This document shows positions 27,753-39,618 of a stretch of 64,000 bases of DNA, one piece after another (the first letter of the stretch is position 1; each line of letters starts with the position of its first letter). The stretch is from Xiphias gladius. Taxonomy: Eukaryota; Chordata; Actinopteri; Istiophoriformes; Xiphiidae. Location: assembly GCF_016859285.1 (NCBI RefSeq), contig NC_053403.1, positions 25,745,448-25,809,447 of the forward strand, in the 5' to 3' direction. Both the position numbers and the translations under genes were made by a program. The notes under the pieces are model-generated. The model saw nothing but the letters and a program-made list of their open reading frames with translations, searched no databases and had not been told where the DNA came from.

Positions 27753-28550
27753 AGAACAAAGCTACAAACATTCTGCGAGTGTTTTACTGTAAGACTGTTC
27801 ATTATTTCAGCCTTTAAGTAAGTGATTTAAAACAGTATTTAATGTCATAACAGTGAGTAATGTCAGTGGTAAATAGCAGTGTAAAGAGTGATATAATGTA
27901 CTAAGGTAAAAGGTATAAAGCCACATTATCCACTTTTTACGCTGCTTTATTCATTTAATGTTTTTCATGATTAAAAATCAGTTTCAGGCTTGAAGGAAAA
28001 ATATTCCACTACAGCAGTAGAATAAAGAACTGTGTTTTCACCCATGAAAATCTTAAAATGAAACGATATAACATTTTTTGTGTGACCCGTTGTAGAAACA
28101 AATACACAGGCACAGCGTCAAAAATAAAACCTATAAGAAAGTAATATGCAATGGAGATTGTCAGCCCTGAACTAAGCTTAACTAAACACAACATTTATAT
28201 GTAGCTGAAGTTTGAAAATGACCCTGAGCCAGTGCTTCAGCCACAATATGCAGAGATGACTTCTGTAAGAGCGTGGCCTTCCTTTCCATAAACTCTGTCC
28301 TTTGGTTGATCTCATGGAGAAAGAACCAGATAACGATATTGACCCAATCTACATTTGAAATACGCAACACTGTTGTTGCTGGGAATTTGAGATTCCCTTT
28401 GACTGTAAACTCAGAGATTTGTTCAAGATTCACACAAGCACAAGCTCCACATTAATCAGCAGTTGTTGGATCACACAATGTCCCCTTTACATCGACCTCT
28501 TGTGATAGAAAGGGTTGAATGCAATTTTTGCTGCTACTCCACAGACCTGA
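27753..28550. other. Intergenic stretch downstream of the - strand connexin
   Basis: No gene or repeat recognised. It lies between the 3' end of the hAT remnant and the presumed poly(A) site of the - strand connexin gene. Confidence 0.5.
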
Positions 28551-28556
28551 TTTATT
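28551..28556 (-). terminator. Polyadenylation signal of the - strand connexin
   Basis: TTTATT on the + strand (AATAAA on the - strand) lies about 200 bases past the connexin stop codon. It is the first such signal on that strand. Confidence 0.55.
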
Positions 28557-28752
28557 CAAAGCTGTAAATAAGAAAGTAAAATATATCATGAATTAATGTA
28601 GATACATCAGATACATGTAGCATTCTGACAATTAAACCTATATATGACTTATCTCAATATTTATGCCTAACAATCTTGAGCAAAGCAGGAAGCATGGTCC
28701 TTGGCAGACTGCAGGATCCATCTGAGCGCTGACCATCTCCGTTCCCAGTCCT

Positions 28753-29517
28753 TCAACAAAATGTGACTTTCTCACTGTGGTTCGGTTTGATGACACTGCA
28801 CACCTCTGAGGGAACCAAATCGCTGCTCCTCCTTTTCCTCTCGCTCAACTTTGAGCAGATCAGGTGACACATCTCCACGATGTTGAGGATCACAGAGAAG
28901 GCGGCCATCACCAACATAAAGAGGATAAAGATGGTTTTCTCTGTGGGGCGACTTATGAAGCAATGTACCTCATTTGGACAGGGATGTCGATCACATTTAA
29001 TCCTAAATGGCATAACTAAGGAGCCGTAGATGTAGTACTGGCCTGCGATGAATGCCACTTCCAGCAGGACCTTGGCCACAAGTTGTATCATGTAGCTGAC
29101 CAGCAGGACGCCCTTGAGCTGCACTTTGCCATGTTCGTCTGAATACTTTGGAGCTTTAATCAACCCATTCTTACCAAGTTTCTGCTCCATGCGTCTCCTC
29201 AGCTTGTTTTCTCTGCGAATCACCAGCAGGACGTGGCCCAGATAGATGAGTGTTGGCGTGGAGACAATCAGGATCTGGAGGACCCAGAAGCGTGGGTGAG
29301 AAATGGGGAAGCTTCGATCGTAGCAGGCGTTCTTGCAGCCAAGGCTGTTGGTGTTACAGTTCATGTTTGCTTGTTCATCTCCCCATATTGTATCGATGCC
29401 AGCGGCCAGGATAAAGATCCTGAAGAGGAAAAGAACACTCATCCAAACCTTCCCCACTACAGTGGAGTGTGACTGCACCTTGTCCAACAAAGCTGACAGG
29501 AAGGACCAATCCCCCAT
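28753..29517 (-). CDS. cx32.2: Cx32.2-like connexin (gap junction protein), 254 aa
   Basis: A complete connexin: six such subunits form a hemichannel in the plasma membrane, and two hemichannels dock as a gap-junction channel. MGDWSFLSALLDKVQSHSTV is the N-terminal helix, with TM1 about 22-42, TM2 about 76-98, TM3 about 136-160 and TM4 about 194-218. Loop E1 has C54, C61 and C65 (CX6CX3C), and E2 has C175, C180 and C186 (CX4CX5C), the canonical spacing. E2 contains PCPNEV, with the Asn found in the Cx26/Cx32 docking class. The cytoplasmic tail is short (about 35 residues) and basic. I chose the MGDW start because an upstream in-frame ATG (29583) precedes a splice acceptor (CTCTCACAG|G, exon start 29526), so the whole frame lies in one exon. 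It resembles the Cx32.2 protein of percomorph fish. Its promoter and 5' exon were not located. Confidence 0.93.
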   Translation of the reverse strand: MGDWSFLSALLDKVQSHSTVVGKVWMSVLFLFRIFILAAGIDTIWGDEQANMNCNTNSLGCKNACYDRSFPISHPRFWVLQILIVSTPTLIYLGHVLLVIRRENKLRRRMEQKLGKNGLIKAPKYSDEHGKVQLKGVLLVSYMIQLVAKVLLEVAFIAGQYYIYGSLVMPFRIKCDRHPCPNEVHCFISRPTEKTIFILFMLVMAAFSVILNIVEMCHLICSKLSERKRRSSDLVPSEVCSVIKPNHSEKVTFC

Positions 29518-29529
29518 GATGAAAGCCTG

Positions 29530-32500
29530 TGAGAGAGAAGACAGAGAAAGCACGGATGAATACACAGTTGGCCCCTGCCACAAGTCATGTCTGCGAAGTC
29601 AGCGTGAGGCAACCTTAACTGTGTAGCACATCTTACACACAGGAGAGTTCAAACCGGACACTGAAATAAGATGTGGCAGGATTGAGAGAAAAAGTGATAC
29701 GGCAGCAATACAGTCCCCAGTCCACATTTACCGGCCCTCTCTCGTGTATGAACGGGCAGGTTTGCAGTTCCAAGGAAAGATTCGGGGAGTGCAAAATAAA
29801 TCACAACCAAAAGACACTGAAGAAGAAAAACTCTGTACTGTATATTTCATCACAAATTCACAGAAGTCGTAAAGGGTCATATGGCATAAAATTGACTTGC
29901 GGAAATCCACGGGTACTGACTGCTAAAATGAGTCCGGGGGCAACGTTAACGTAAGGCTTTGGGAATATGCATCTGGCACTCAGAATAATCCTTAAAAGGG
30001 GTTTGACCGTGTTTTATTGAGGCTGTTCTCACCAGAGATGAGTGGAAAGGCTTTTAACAACCTTGTGCTTTTCTCTGGTGGTCAAGAGAATAATGACTGT
30101 CCCCTAACAGTAGCAAAGGTGGACCAAGCACGATGGGGTTTAAGGGTATGGTCCCGTAGTTCTGTTTACCAGAAGTGACCTGCACGCGGCCCTGAAAACA
30201 GATGTGATGTAACAGTTCTGACGGGGGCAAGAAAGAAATATTGATCTGTGAGGGTAACGCTGGAATTTACGCTGCAATCAGGTAGTGTGATTACTGTACG
30301 AGGAAATCAAGCAGGGCGGCGGCACACGCTTCAATCGTGTCCTTTTCTCCAAAGAGGTCCAAGTCCGTCCTACTGTACTTAGACGGCCACAAATCATACA
30401 AAACCCCACCCTGTCCTCAGATGCTTGATTCAGATAAGGAAAAAAAAACACCTTCAGTGGGAAGAACAACAGGGGAGGGATCCGTCCCCCAAGTAGGACA
30501 GACAGGCACGAGGTGCACAGATCGCGGCCAACTAACTGACTAAGGGCCACAGCCTTGATCCAGCCTTGTGCACTGTGCTTCAGTGCTGCTGTCAGCTGGC
30601 TGTGCAAATACCCACGGTCTAAGTTAGACAAAGCTGAGCTCACAGCACAGATTGCACCAAAACAGAAAGCACAATCTTGAATTTATCTTCGTCCCGGCTT
30701 CACTGTTCAGCTTAACCACAGAGCTGACGGGTCATTCGTGACTTTTGGAAACCGTCACGGGTTGTTTGCAGCACACTGACCAACGAGCTACTTTACTGCT
30801 TTCAGGGCGAAGAAGGAGCGTTGCTATATTTAGATTTTTAGGAACAGTTGCAGAATAGCGATACTTCAGAAGTCCATAAGTTTCAGTCTGAAAGCACATT
30901 GTGTAATTTATGCTGAGTGGACTCTAGACGCCAATGCGGAGATTGGGGCGTTCCAGTGACTCAGCTTTTTAAAGAAAAATTCTTACAAAATCCGACTGAA
31001 GCGTAGCTGCCTCAGAGCCTACATAAATAAATGCTATTACAGAATGCTCGCTGGTCAACCAGGTTACAGCAGACCACAGGTGAAAGTCACTCAAACACAC
31101 ACTCCAAGTATTGCTCAGGAGCCTGGCTGCCTAATGCACTGAAGCAGAAGCACCAGTATTACAGACAGAGGGACAGAAAGACCTTCGATTGGATTCATCA
31201 CTTGCATTTGTCTACAAATGCATCTCTCCATAATGCCACAACATTCTTTTAAATTCTGTAACATTTGGAATTTGAAATGATTGTCTGACAACAGTGCCGG
31301 TATCATTAGACTGTAGCTGCCAGATAATAAACGGGATTTCAGAGAGTATCTGAAATGACATGTAGACCGCCAGTAGAAAGCATCTTTCTCAGATGTGCTG
31401 TTAACATTTTATAACGACACATTTTACATTCTCAGGCTGCTCATAAATCAAACCTCAGTTCCTGAAAGCTGTGAAATATAATCATACAATTCATTGGTTT
31501 TCACATTTCAACGGATTCACAATTGATATTGCATCTGTACAATATTATCTCTTCACGCAGTAATAACTTCTCCTACCTCAGTGATGAACACTGCCTTGTT
31601 CAGTCAGTCCCTTTACTGTGCCTGGAATTCTCTCACTTCTCTCTTATAGTTCACGCGGGTGATTGCAGAATCATCAAACGCTCGCAGGTCCAATGGACCT
31701 GCCCACACTCCCCTAACCACGACGTGCATGTCTGTCACTCAGTGGTGTTGAAATGCACACATGTTTAGGCAGATGTTACCCACTGCTTACGCCACAACTG
31801 CTGTTCCAGTATGGATGAATAAGTCTCACTCCCCTAAAAATGTCATGTTTTTCATGCTCACTTCTCCTAGAGCAACGAAAAGTTCAGCACGTTGCTCTGT
31901 AGCCACGGCTCGATTCACCCGTCGCTCAAAGGGCCCAGAAAGCTCCAGGCTTTCTGTTTGTCAACTGCTTTGGGCAAATTTGAAGGACATTTTTTAATTT
32001 GGCCAACTTGAGGCCCCTTCTTGAAGAGCGTCCTTTCCTCCAGGAAAAGTGCAGCCTAGTCCTAAGACTAAATGTGTGTTGACTCAAACAACCAGGCAGT
32101 AAAGAACAGGAAAACTACACACTGCTCAGAGAGTGGGACGAACGCGGGGCCAGTGGTGGCTCAGTAGATTGTACTGGCCCCCCCAGCGCCCCAGTAGCTA
32201 AATCTGAGGCTAGTGTTTTAGCATCTGATAATTAAAGTGATACGGTGTATCAGCTGATACTAGTTTATTTGACATGAACGGGAATTTTTAATGTGTTCAT
32301 TTGGATACATTGGGTTATTGTGACCAAGTTATGTAGAGAGTGGCACGTTTTACAGTGAAAAATGAACTCGACCGTGCTCTTGGGTGGACGAACCCTATCA
32401 CGGAGACGCTGCACTGTTACTGTTCCTAACCGGAGGACAACTACACCATCCTGCTACATGCTACAGCCATGTATTGGTATGTATAAACTATCGCCCCAGA

Positions 32501-33149
32501 GTAGGATACAACTTATTTTTTGTGATCCCACAGATGTCCACACTCCGCCTGAATGATAACATGTTTGCCTGGGGAAAAACCAACATTTTAATGCAGCGTT
32601 TACAGAGATAGATAATCCTCTACATTCAATCAATCTGGTTCATATTATTGGAATTAAGGCTCTGTACGTCACCTGCAACCCAAATAAACACTGTAGACAG
32701 CTACTAGCCTGCTGTGTGTATTTCGGATGCAATGCAAACATTGTGAGTAAGACTAGCATCTTGTACATGATTTATTATACTCAGTCCTGAAGTAACCTCT
32801 GAACCCCAGGCAGTGACTGACCTGATCAGGTCTCCAGCACTGAGACTGTCTCTCTCCCCTGCCGCGTTGCTCACATGTTCCCTAAATGTGTGAATCCCAA
32901 AGGACTAATTGTCGTCCCACTGCTGATGATGGTGAAGTGAAATCCCTCAAAACAAAATTCTCCACGTAATCAATAGTGTATCGCCACACTGCCATGTATG
33001 CAGGCCAACAAAAATATAAAGTGTCGTATTCCAATTAATACATCAACTAGCAGCAGCTCTACAGATCTACACCTCTAAAGGCGGATGATCCCTCTCAAAT
33101 CATTAATTGGACGCCTGCTTGTGTGCCCCGAAAGGCTGGATTTCACATA
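29530..33149. other. Region between divergent connexin genes, left part; nothing coding recognised
   Basis: It should contain the 5' UTR exon and promoter of the - strand connexin, but no TATA box or donor stands out clearly enough to call. Short frames are chance frames. A patch at about 32143-32175 (GTGGCTCAGTAGATTGTACTGG) has a faint tRNA box A look and may be a scrap of a SINE. Confidence 0.45.
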
Positions 33150-34492
33150 ACTCCCTGCTCCTAAATTAAGATAAAACTGAGATGCTGGTCATTGGCCCGG
33201 CCCGACATAGACACCATGCGACGAGTCGTCAATCAACAGCAACCCTCGACAACTGTGTGATTTCTCATAGTCTGACAGCCAAGAACCTCGGTGTCCCATC
33301 TTACCCTCTCCTTCGATCAGCACATTAAAGACGTCGACGAGACGCCTTTTTTCACCGACGCAACGGAGCTAGAATTCAGTCTTTTCTGTCCATGGCGGAG
33401 GCCGAGACCCCGATTCACACCTTTGTGTCATCCGGACTTGATTATTGTAAGCTTTAGCTTTCGGGCCTGACACGCGTTCGTACTAAAAGTCTTCAAATGG
33501 TTCAGATTGCTGCAGCTAGAATTTGAACCAAAACCAGAAAACACTTTGACCACATTACACCAGTTTTAGCTTCTCCTCACTGGCTCCCTCTCCATGTCAG
33601 ATCAGACTTTAAGGTGCTTCTAATGACAGACAAAATGCAAAAAGGGCAGGCCCCTTCATACCTTATATGCCATCTGTGCTCTTCAGGGCTCCTGTCTGTC
33701 CCCAGAGTTGACGAGCAGTCAGCAGGCCACAGGGCCTTTTCCCATCGTGTCCTCTTCCTCTGGAACAACCTCCCTGCTGACATCAGACGGTCTGACTCCA
33801 CTGAGGCCTTCAGATCCAAACTTAAAACTCATCTCACCTTAAATTGCTATTCTTTGAGATCACTGTAAACTTTCTGAAAACCTCTGTATCTTTCTAACCC
33901 TCTGTTTGTTTGTTCCCTCAAGCACGTGAGCGTCCGGGCTGTCTCTCTCTCTGTGCTGGACCATCAGCCGTCCTGGGATCTCTCTCTCCCTCTCCTGGCT
34001 GACGGTGCCTTATTCCACATGTGGACCTGGATCTTTGTCCTCCAGGAGTCCAGCCTGCTCCTTGTATCTGACATGTGAATGATGTGCTTGGTTTTGCCTC
34101 TCGTGTGTTTGTGTGTTCTGTCCTCTCTCCAGGTCTTCCCGGTGGACAGGAGGTCGTGTGGCTCAGGTCCCGGAAGTTGCTCCACGTCCTCCCGGATCAT
34201 TTTCTTCATTAATGTTTACAGTCTACAGGGTTGTCATCCAGATTGTCCGTACTGTAAATCTACTATGTTGGTCTATTCTCTACTAACAATTTCTATATTC
34301 TGTCTGTCCATCTTGAGGAGGGATTCGTCCTCTGTTGCTCTCCCTGAGGTTTCTTCCACTTTTCCCCATTAAAGGGTTTTTCCTTTTCCAGTTCCAGGGT
34401 CCGAGGACAGATTGTTATAGTACTGTGTGGCAAATTTGTGGTTTGTGATATTGGGCCAAATGAATAGAAATTTGACTTGACTTGATTTCACA
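33150..34492 (+). mobile_element. L2/CR1-group LINE fragment, 3' half
   Basis: Broken frames show the C-terminal RT region of this group: TEMLVIGPA near 33180, then SSGLDYCKL near 33430 followed by QMVQIAAARI (about 33498). Next come HITPVLASPHWLPLHVRSDF (about 33552-33610), FSHRVLFLWNNLPADIRRSD (33739-33798) and FRSKLKTHL. It ends in a TTTGACTTGACTTGATTT tail at about 34470-34490. It is a different family from the LINE at 2860-5068, which has an ATTGAATTGAA tail. Stops and frameshifts make it non-functional. It sits between the divergent connexin genes. Confidence 0.85.
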
Positions 34493-36085
34493 AAATAAAT
34501 GAAAGTCTGTTATGTTCTTTAAAGTTTGCACTTTGACCTCAGAAGACCTACTCATAACTAACATCAACTTCATACCTTCCTGTTTGGACGCATTTCTGAT
34601 TCACATTTCACATAGACAGGGTGTGTGTATGACAAGAATACAGGCGTCTTCTGGGTGAAAGATCTGTGACTTATCTGTCTCCTGCCGTGGGAGGTAAGAC
34701 AAAATATGATTTACAGTAGGAGTTAACGGTAGAAAAAACTGGTGTCAGGCTTCCTTAACAGGAACTGAGGGTGATGAAATATTTTCACCAAAATCATCAG
34801 AACCATCATGAGTTTGAGTGAAAGGAGAAGCTGCGAGTGTCACACTGAAGTGTACGTGGTGTGAGTCATTCGGACCAAACCCATAGGCCTCCGCCGTATT
34901 TAAGTCTCCCTCTGGTCAGCGTATCACATCTTTCGTTGTCCGCACTCCAGCTCTTCTGTGATGGGCTCATGGCAAAGACTTTCTAACCTCTGAAGCCTAA
35001 CAGGCGAGTACATTTTCTGTTTCTGACACCTTGAAGTAAAACACTCGTTTACTAACGTGTATTTCAGTGTTTCTTTAAGACAAACGCCACCTTGCCGCCT
35101 CAGCATGAGGGTCGTTGCACATCTTGAGCAACCAGCCGCCGTGAGAAGCGTGCGTCTGTACTTATGGAGCCGTAGCTCGGGGACATGTGGGCCTGTATTG
35201 ACCAGGCTGCTAAAGGGGAAATTTTGGACTGCTGCTTTCTTTACCTTTTTGCAATTTCAGGGCTGCAAACAACAGGATATATTCCCGCACTTGCCGTACT
35301 TATTTTGTTTGCAGTTTCTTTCCAAGCATGTTTCTTGTCTCTAGGGGTCAGTGTGGAACCAGATTCTACGTGTTACCCGTTTTTCTCTCCCTCATCTACC
35401 AGCAGCAGATTTGCCTCCGTGCACCAGTTATTTCTCTTTTTGTCTCTTGAAACTTGAACTGGAAAAGAACAAAACCATATAGACTTTTACAGATAACATC
35501 TCACTGAGACAATGTCAAGGCTTGAACAATATGGTCAATGTGCGGTGCATGCTCGTGTCTGATTGGCTGTTTCTACCAGGAGCATATGCAGTGTGTGATT
35601 AACCATGTGAGAAGTTGTTAAAGCTGCTCCTGCACGTCACTGTGACCAGGAGTAAGTGGTTTGATAGTTTGATAGTCACTACACACAGTGACATGGGATG
35701 TTTTGACCGATCAGCAAACCCTGCACTGGGAGTCCGGCCGTCGTAAATCTGCTGAGCCCTCTGACGGGCGACACCCTTCTCTGCGTGAGTCTTTGATGAG
35801 TTTGGCTCCATGCAGGTAGAGAAGGACGTTTTTGAAGGCTTAAATTCAGTTTTATGACGGTTCTGTCCCGCAGACCCAGATTCTGACAGAATATCATGGT
35901 TTTCATTTTGCTTTACGCAGACGCTTCTTTAGTGTGGTCTTCTCTCAGAGGGAATTGTAAACGGCCTGATAAATAAAAGGGAAAGGACTCGTGCTCCTGA
36001 TGATTGATGATCTTTGAGCTAGTTCCATTTATTGTACAACCCACATCTGTAAGTTTGACGTCTGTGTGTTTCTCCTTCACTTTAG
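34493..36085. other. Upstream region of the + strand Cx32.2-like gene
   Basis: No protein gene is supported. A TATTTAAG box at 34897-34904 could be a TATA element for the connexin at 36102, but I cannot pair it with a convincing first-exon donor. A long + strand frame near 35057-35457 is Phe/Leu-rich and shows no family signature. Confidence 0.35.
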
Positions 36086-36101
36086 ACGTTAGTTTCCAGC
36101 C

Positions 36102-36941
36102 ATGGGTGACTGGTCTTACCTGTCCACGCTGCTAGACAAGGTCCAGTCTCACTCCACTGTGGTGGGGAAGATCTGGATGAGTGTCCTCTTCCTGTTCAGG
36201 ATCTTCGTCCTGGGTACCGCTGCAGACAAAGTCTGGGGAGATGAAGTGACGGAGTTCTACTGCGAAACGTTCCAACCGGGTTGCCAACATGCCTGCTACA
36301 ACTGGATGTTCCCAATCTCCTATGTTCATTATTGGGTCCTGCAGATCACCTTTGTGTCAACACCCACGCTGGTCTACCTGGGCCACGCTGTCCACATCAT
36401 CCACAAAGAGAAGAGGATGATGGAGGCACAGCGGTACAGCGCCAACGGAAGTGCACTGAAACCCAGGTACACGGATGAGAGAGGGAAGGTGAAGATAAAA
36501 GGCATCCTCTTTTGCACTTACATGATCCAGCTGGTATCCAAGATCCTCCTGGAGGTCGGTTTCACTGTGGGCCAGTTCTACATCTTTGGCCCTGTCGTCC
36601 TGGTCTCACTCTTCAAATGCACTACGGAACCTTGTGCCGTTGGAACCGGTGCCCAGTGTTACATTTCTCGTCCCACAGAGAAGACGATCTTCATCATCTT
36701 CATGCTTGTGGTCTCGGGCATCTCGGTGCTCCTCAACATCATCGAGATAATCTACCTGCTCTGTAACAAGAGGAGAGAGGCCAGGAAAAAGCATCTGGCT
36801 CAGGAGCATGTGCCCAGTTTACAGCAGTACCACACAGCTTGGGGAGGCCTCTCACTGTCGCCTCTGCCCGGTCAGGGTCTGACGGATCTCTGCAACGGCG
36901 ACAAACACATCGACTCCACCGGTAAAGAAAAGCACACCTGA
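36102..36941 (+). CDS. Cx32.2-like connexin paralogue with an altered E2 loop, 279 aa
   Basis: A complete connexin, plasma-membrane channel subunit. The first 22 residues are nearly identical to those of the connexin at 28753-29517 (MGDWSYLSTLLDKVQSHSTV), so the two are local paralogues. TM1 is about 22-42, TM2 76-98, TM3 about 133-158 and TM4 194-217. E1 has the normal C54, C61, C65 but reads YNWMFPISYVHYW where most connexins have YDxxFPISHxRxW. E2 has C173, C178, C186, i.e. CX4CX7C instead of CX4CX5C, and lacks the PN-V docking motif. The tail is about 60 residues. The ATG at 36102 follows an acceptor (CTTCACTTTAG|A, exon start 36086), so this is the usual connexin plan of one coding exon after a 5' UTR exon. 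Which named fish gene it corresponds to is unsure. Confidence 0.92.
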   Translation: MGDWSYLSTLLDKVQSHSTVVGKIWMSVLFLFRIFVLGTAADKVWGDEVTEFYCETFQPGCQHACYNWMFPISYVHYWVLQITFVSTPTLVYLGHAVHIIHKEKRMMEAQRYSANGSALKPRYTDERGKVKIKGILFCTYMIQLVSKILLEVGFTVGQFYIFGPVVLVSLFKCTTEPCAVGTGAQCYISRPTEKTIFIIFMLVVSGISVLLNIIEIIYLLCNKRREARKKHLAQEHVPSLQQYHTAWGGLSLSPLPGQGLTDLCNGDKHIDSTGKEKHT

Positions 36942-37083
36942 AGCATTATTATATATATTAATTATACACGTCTGTTTTAGGTGTTTGCTCTCCTTTTTCT
37001 TTTTGCTTAACTTACATTTAAACATTTACTGTTTCATTCATGCGGTCAATAGCTGGACTGTGTGACAGGTTCTTGATTCAAAG

Positions 37084-37089
37084 AATAAA
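37084..37089 (+). terminator. Polyadenylation signal of the second Cx32.2-like gene
   Basis: AATAAA lies about 140 bases after the stop codon and is followed by a TTTGCTGTG stretch. A second AATAAA follows near 37171. Confidence 0.65.
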
Positions 37090-37349
37090 TTTGCTGTGCC
37101 TCAGGATAATAATGTTGATAGTTTCCAGTTTGCTGTGTTTTGTTTTCTTTCAATGTTCAATGAAATGAATGAATAAAAGAAAAAAAAAACTGTGCTCTGA
37201 TGGGTCAGTAACTCCAGCTCCGCTGTGTCGCTCCGATGCAGCGAATGTTGACACTTTACAGCACATGTCACATGATACAGCCGCGCGAGAAATGAATGCA
37301 AAAAAAGAGTGATAAAATCAAACAAACTGCGAAAATGAGGAGGTTACAT

Positions 37350-39365
37350 TCAGCAGGCGAGGATGACGGCGCGCAGGTCGGGCGCGTGATCTGAGCGTCA
37401 AAGACGAGGACCTCCTCAGTGTATATGTAACATAAACACGGGTAACGTGGTTAGAGGTGTACAGGCACGACAGCAACTACCACGCGTCAGATGCCGCTGT
37501 GCAGGGTGATGGCGCTGAGCGCAAAACTAGCCGTGAAGGAGTTCTCCATCCAGCGCGAGCACGGGGCGCTACGCCCATTGTTATCATTATCCTCACACCG
37601 CTCCAAGGTGGATCGGACCCACTCCTCTCCCCCGGCGTGTGCGTGGAGCAGGTCGAGGACTGCGCGGCCGGTAGGTGGGGGTCACGCTCACACGTGCCCG
37701 AGTGGCCCCAAGGAAACCAGAACACCAACCTGGTGGAAGTCAGGAGTCCGCAGTGTTTAAGGATCGCGAGCGGACGCCTGCAGTGCACGACTGAGCCCTC
37801 GCCGGCTTCGTCAGCTACAAACAGTATTCACATGCCTGCGTCTGCACCGAACCAGACTTTGGTCCTCGCTGGCTGTGAAAAGAATCCGGCGATTGAAAAC
37901 AATAAAACCATGTCGGTGTGAGTCCACGTGTAAAATGCTTTCAAACGCTCAAACAATCGTCCGCAGTCACAGTCACACCGGCTCTCCGTTACTGTCCCGG
38001 TGCTCTCGGACTACCGACACTGTAACTCCGGACCATTCCCGCCGTTTTTGTCGAACTCGGCCTCAGCTGTACCGTCGAAGACATTCATACTCGGAGCCCG
38101 CACCTTGGTCCAGTGCGGACAGGAGGAGCGATTCCAGAGACAATGTACACGTGGGCACGTCGGTACTCTTTCCGAGCACGCGAACCCATCCTCTAACTAC
38201 AGGCCTAGCAGTATAACTGTCTGCAGTAGCCAGCAGCAGCAGCAGAACCCAGGTCCAGTTTGAGTTTATCGTCGCCTGCTCCTGCCACATGCCGCCTTTT
38301 CATTCCCACGTCCACATCTTGTAAAGTAGGTGAATGTGAACCCAGAAGCCGCCTTGCGTGGCACCGGCACCCGTCTCTGAGTCCTCCTGCTGGAGCTCCG
38401 TGCAGTGGCAGCCGGGTGCGGTTCGGACCTCTGTCCGATCTCAAGCGACGACCAGGCCACTCGCTGGCCCGTAGCCCGGTTCTTATTCCCCTCGTTAGCC
38501 CCGTGACCCCATTAAACCCTGAAACACGCACCATGTAACACAGTGGCCTGCCCCCGTCCATTACACCTGCGTCGCATCGGTTCCGTCACTAGGTGGTGCT
38601 GTGCACCGGCGAAGCGCAGTACGGGAGACCCAAGTGGTTCAGTGGAAAGTTACAAAATGCACGGGCACGGTCGTAGTTTGACCCGAGGAGCGGTGGAAAT
38701 CCCTGATCATAAACACCATAGCGACTCAGGGGGGCCGCGGGACGCGTCCCGGCCGCGGTGTGACGGTATCAAGCCGCTGTCACTTATACCGGCGTCGCGG
38801 GCGCGTTGTCAGTGTAAACAGCGCGTTGCGCGCGTCGGGCTTCGACACTATTGAGACTCATTTGTCTTCAAACTGGGGACAAAAGTTTGGGGCAGTTCGG
38901 TCCGGTCAAAGCAACGGGGGGAGGTGAAACCTCGGCTCTTAAGTGTCTGCTCTCTTTTCGGGCTCATTAGCTGCCTGAAAGATTTCACGACCTGCCGATT
39001 CATTACACTCGCAAAGTGTCCGGATCTTTCTCTGAGCTGAAAGTATCGGTAGCGCGTCGCGAAAGTGTCCCCGAGGGAAACGCGCTCGCCCGTCGGCTAA
39101 ATGCGGCGCAGTGCCGCTCTTCGTCCCAGTGTCCGTCTATCGGCACTGATTCACGGCTGCTTGTGTGCGTTTTAGCCGGCGCCTCCCGCTCTCAGGTCGG
39201 CGCGGTGGTGCAGGAGGAAAGTGAACTTAGTGACATTCCGCCCCCGGTGCAGAGCAGATTCACATCTGTCCTCTGTGTTCTAGACGATCCGTTTGAGTCT
39301 GGATCTGGTTTCCCATCAGAGATGAGCCAGTAGAGCCCGAAGCCCACACCTTGGCTGCCCCCCCC
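37350..39365. promoter_or_regulatory. CpG-rich region upstream of gja1
   Basis: About 2 kb of GC-rich, CpG-rich DNA leads up to the gja1 promoter. Several overlapping open frames on both strands reflect scarce stop codons and show no domain. A CpG island before gja1 would fit a broadly expressed gene. I see no separate gene here. Confidence 0.5.
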
Positions 39366-39510
39366 CCCCACATCCCTCCTCCGCCCACCGCCCCCCGTCC
39401 CCCTCGCCCCCCTCTCGCAGACGGGGGGCCACGACATTGACGTAGAGATCAGGTGACCGTAACTTCTCCGACGGGACTCTTATAAGGGAAGTTTGACAAG
39501 TTTGACTCAT
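39366..39510 (+). promoter_or_regulatory. gja1 promoter: GC boxes, TATA box, AP-1 site
   Basis: GC-box-like CCGCCC at 39381-39386 and several C-rich runs precede TATAAG at 39481-39486. A consensus AP-1 site TGACTCA lies at 39503-39509, close to the expected start point (about 39510). Mammalian GJA1 promoters are known to use a TATA box with Sp1 and AP-1 sites, so the arrangement is as expected. The start point is inferred from the TATA spacing. Confidence 0.65.
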
Positions 39511-39618
39511 TCTCCCTCCCGGTCCCGAACTTGGATTTGAACTTCGGCAGAGAGTGATTTTCACCAGTGGCGGAGACAGTCCCTCTGGGCCCTCTTCCTT
39601 CTCTCCCTAACTTCCCAG
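39511..39618 (+). other. gja1: gja1 5' UTR exon (exon 1)
   Basis: It begins about 30 bases after the TATA box and ends at a strong donor, CCCAG|GTAAGT, at 39618/39619. It is joined across a 2.5-kb intron to the acceptor TTTTTTTTCACCAG at 42120. GJA1 in other vertebrates has the same plan: a non-coding first exon and a whole coding region in exon 2. The intron holds nothing else I recognise. Confidence 0.65.

Noticed and set aside
32143..32175. tRNA or SINE head with box A-like TGGCTCAGTAGA
   Set aside because: No box B at the right distance and no cloverleaf; too short to call.
37457..38561. Open frames of about 100-150 codons in the region before gja1
   Set aside because: Frames overlap on both strands in CpG-rich DNA, with Arg/Pro/Ser-rich translations and no domain; more likely a CpG island.
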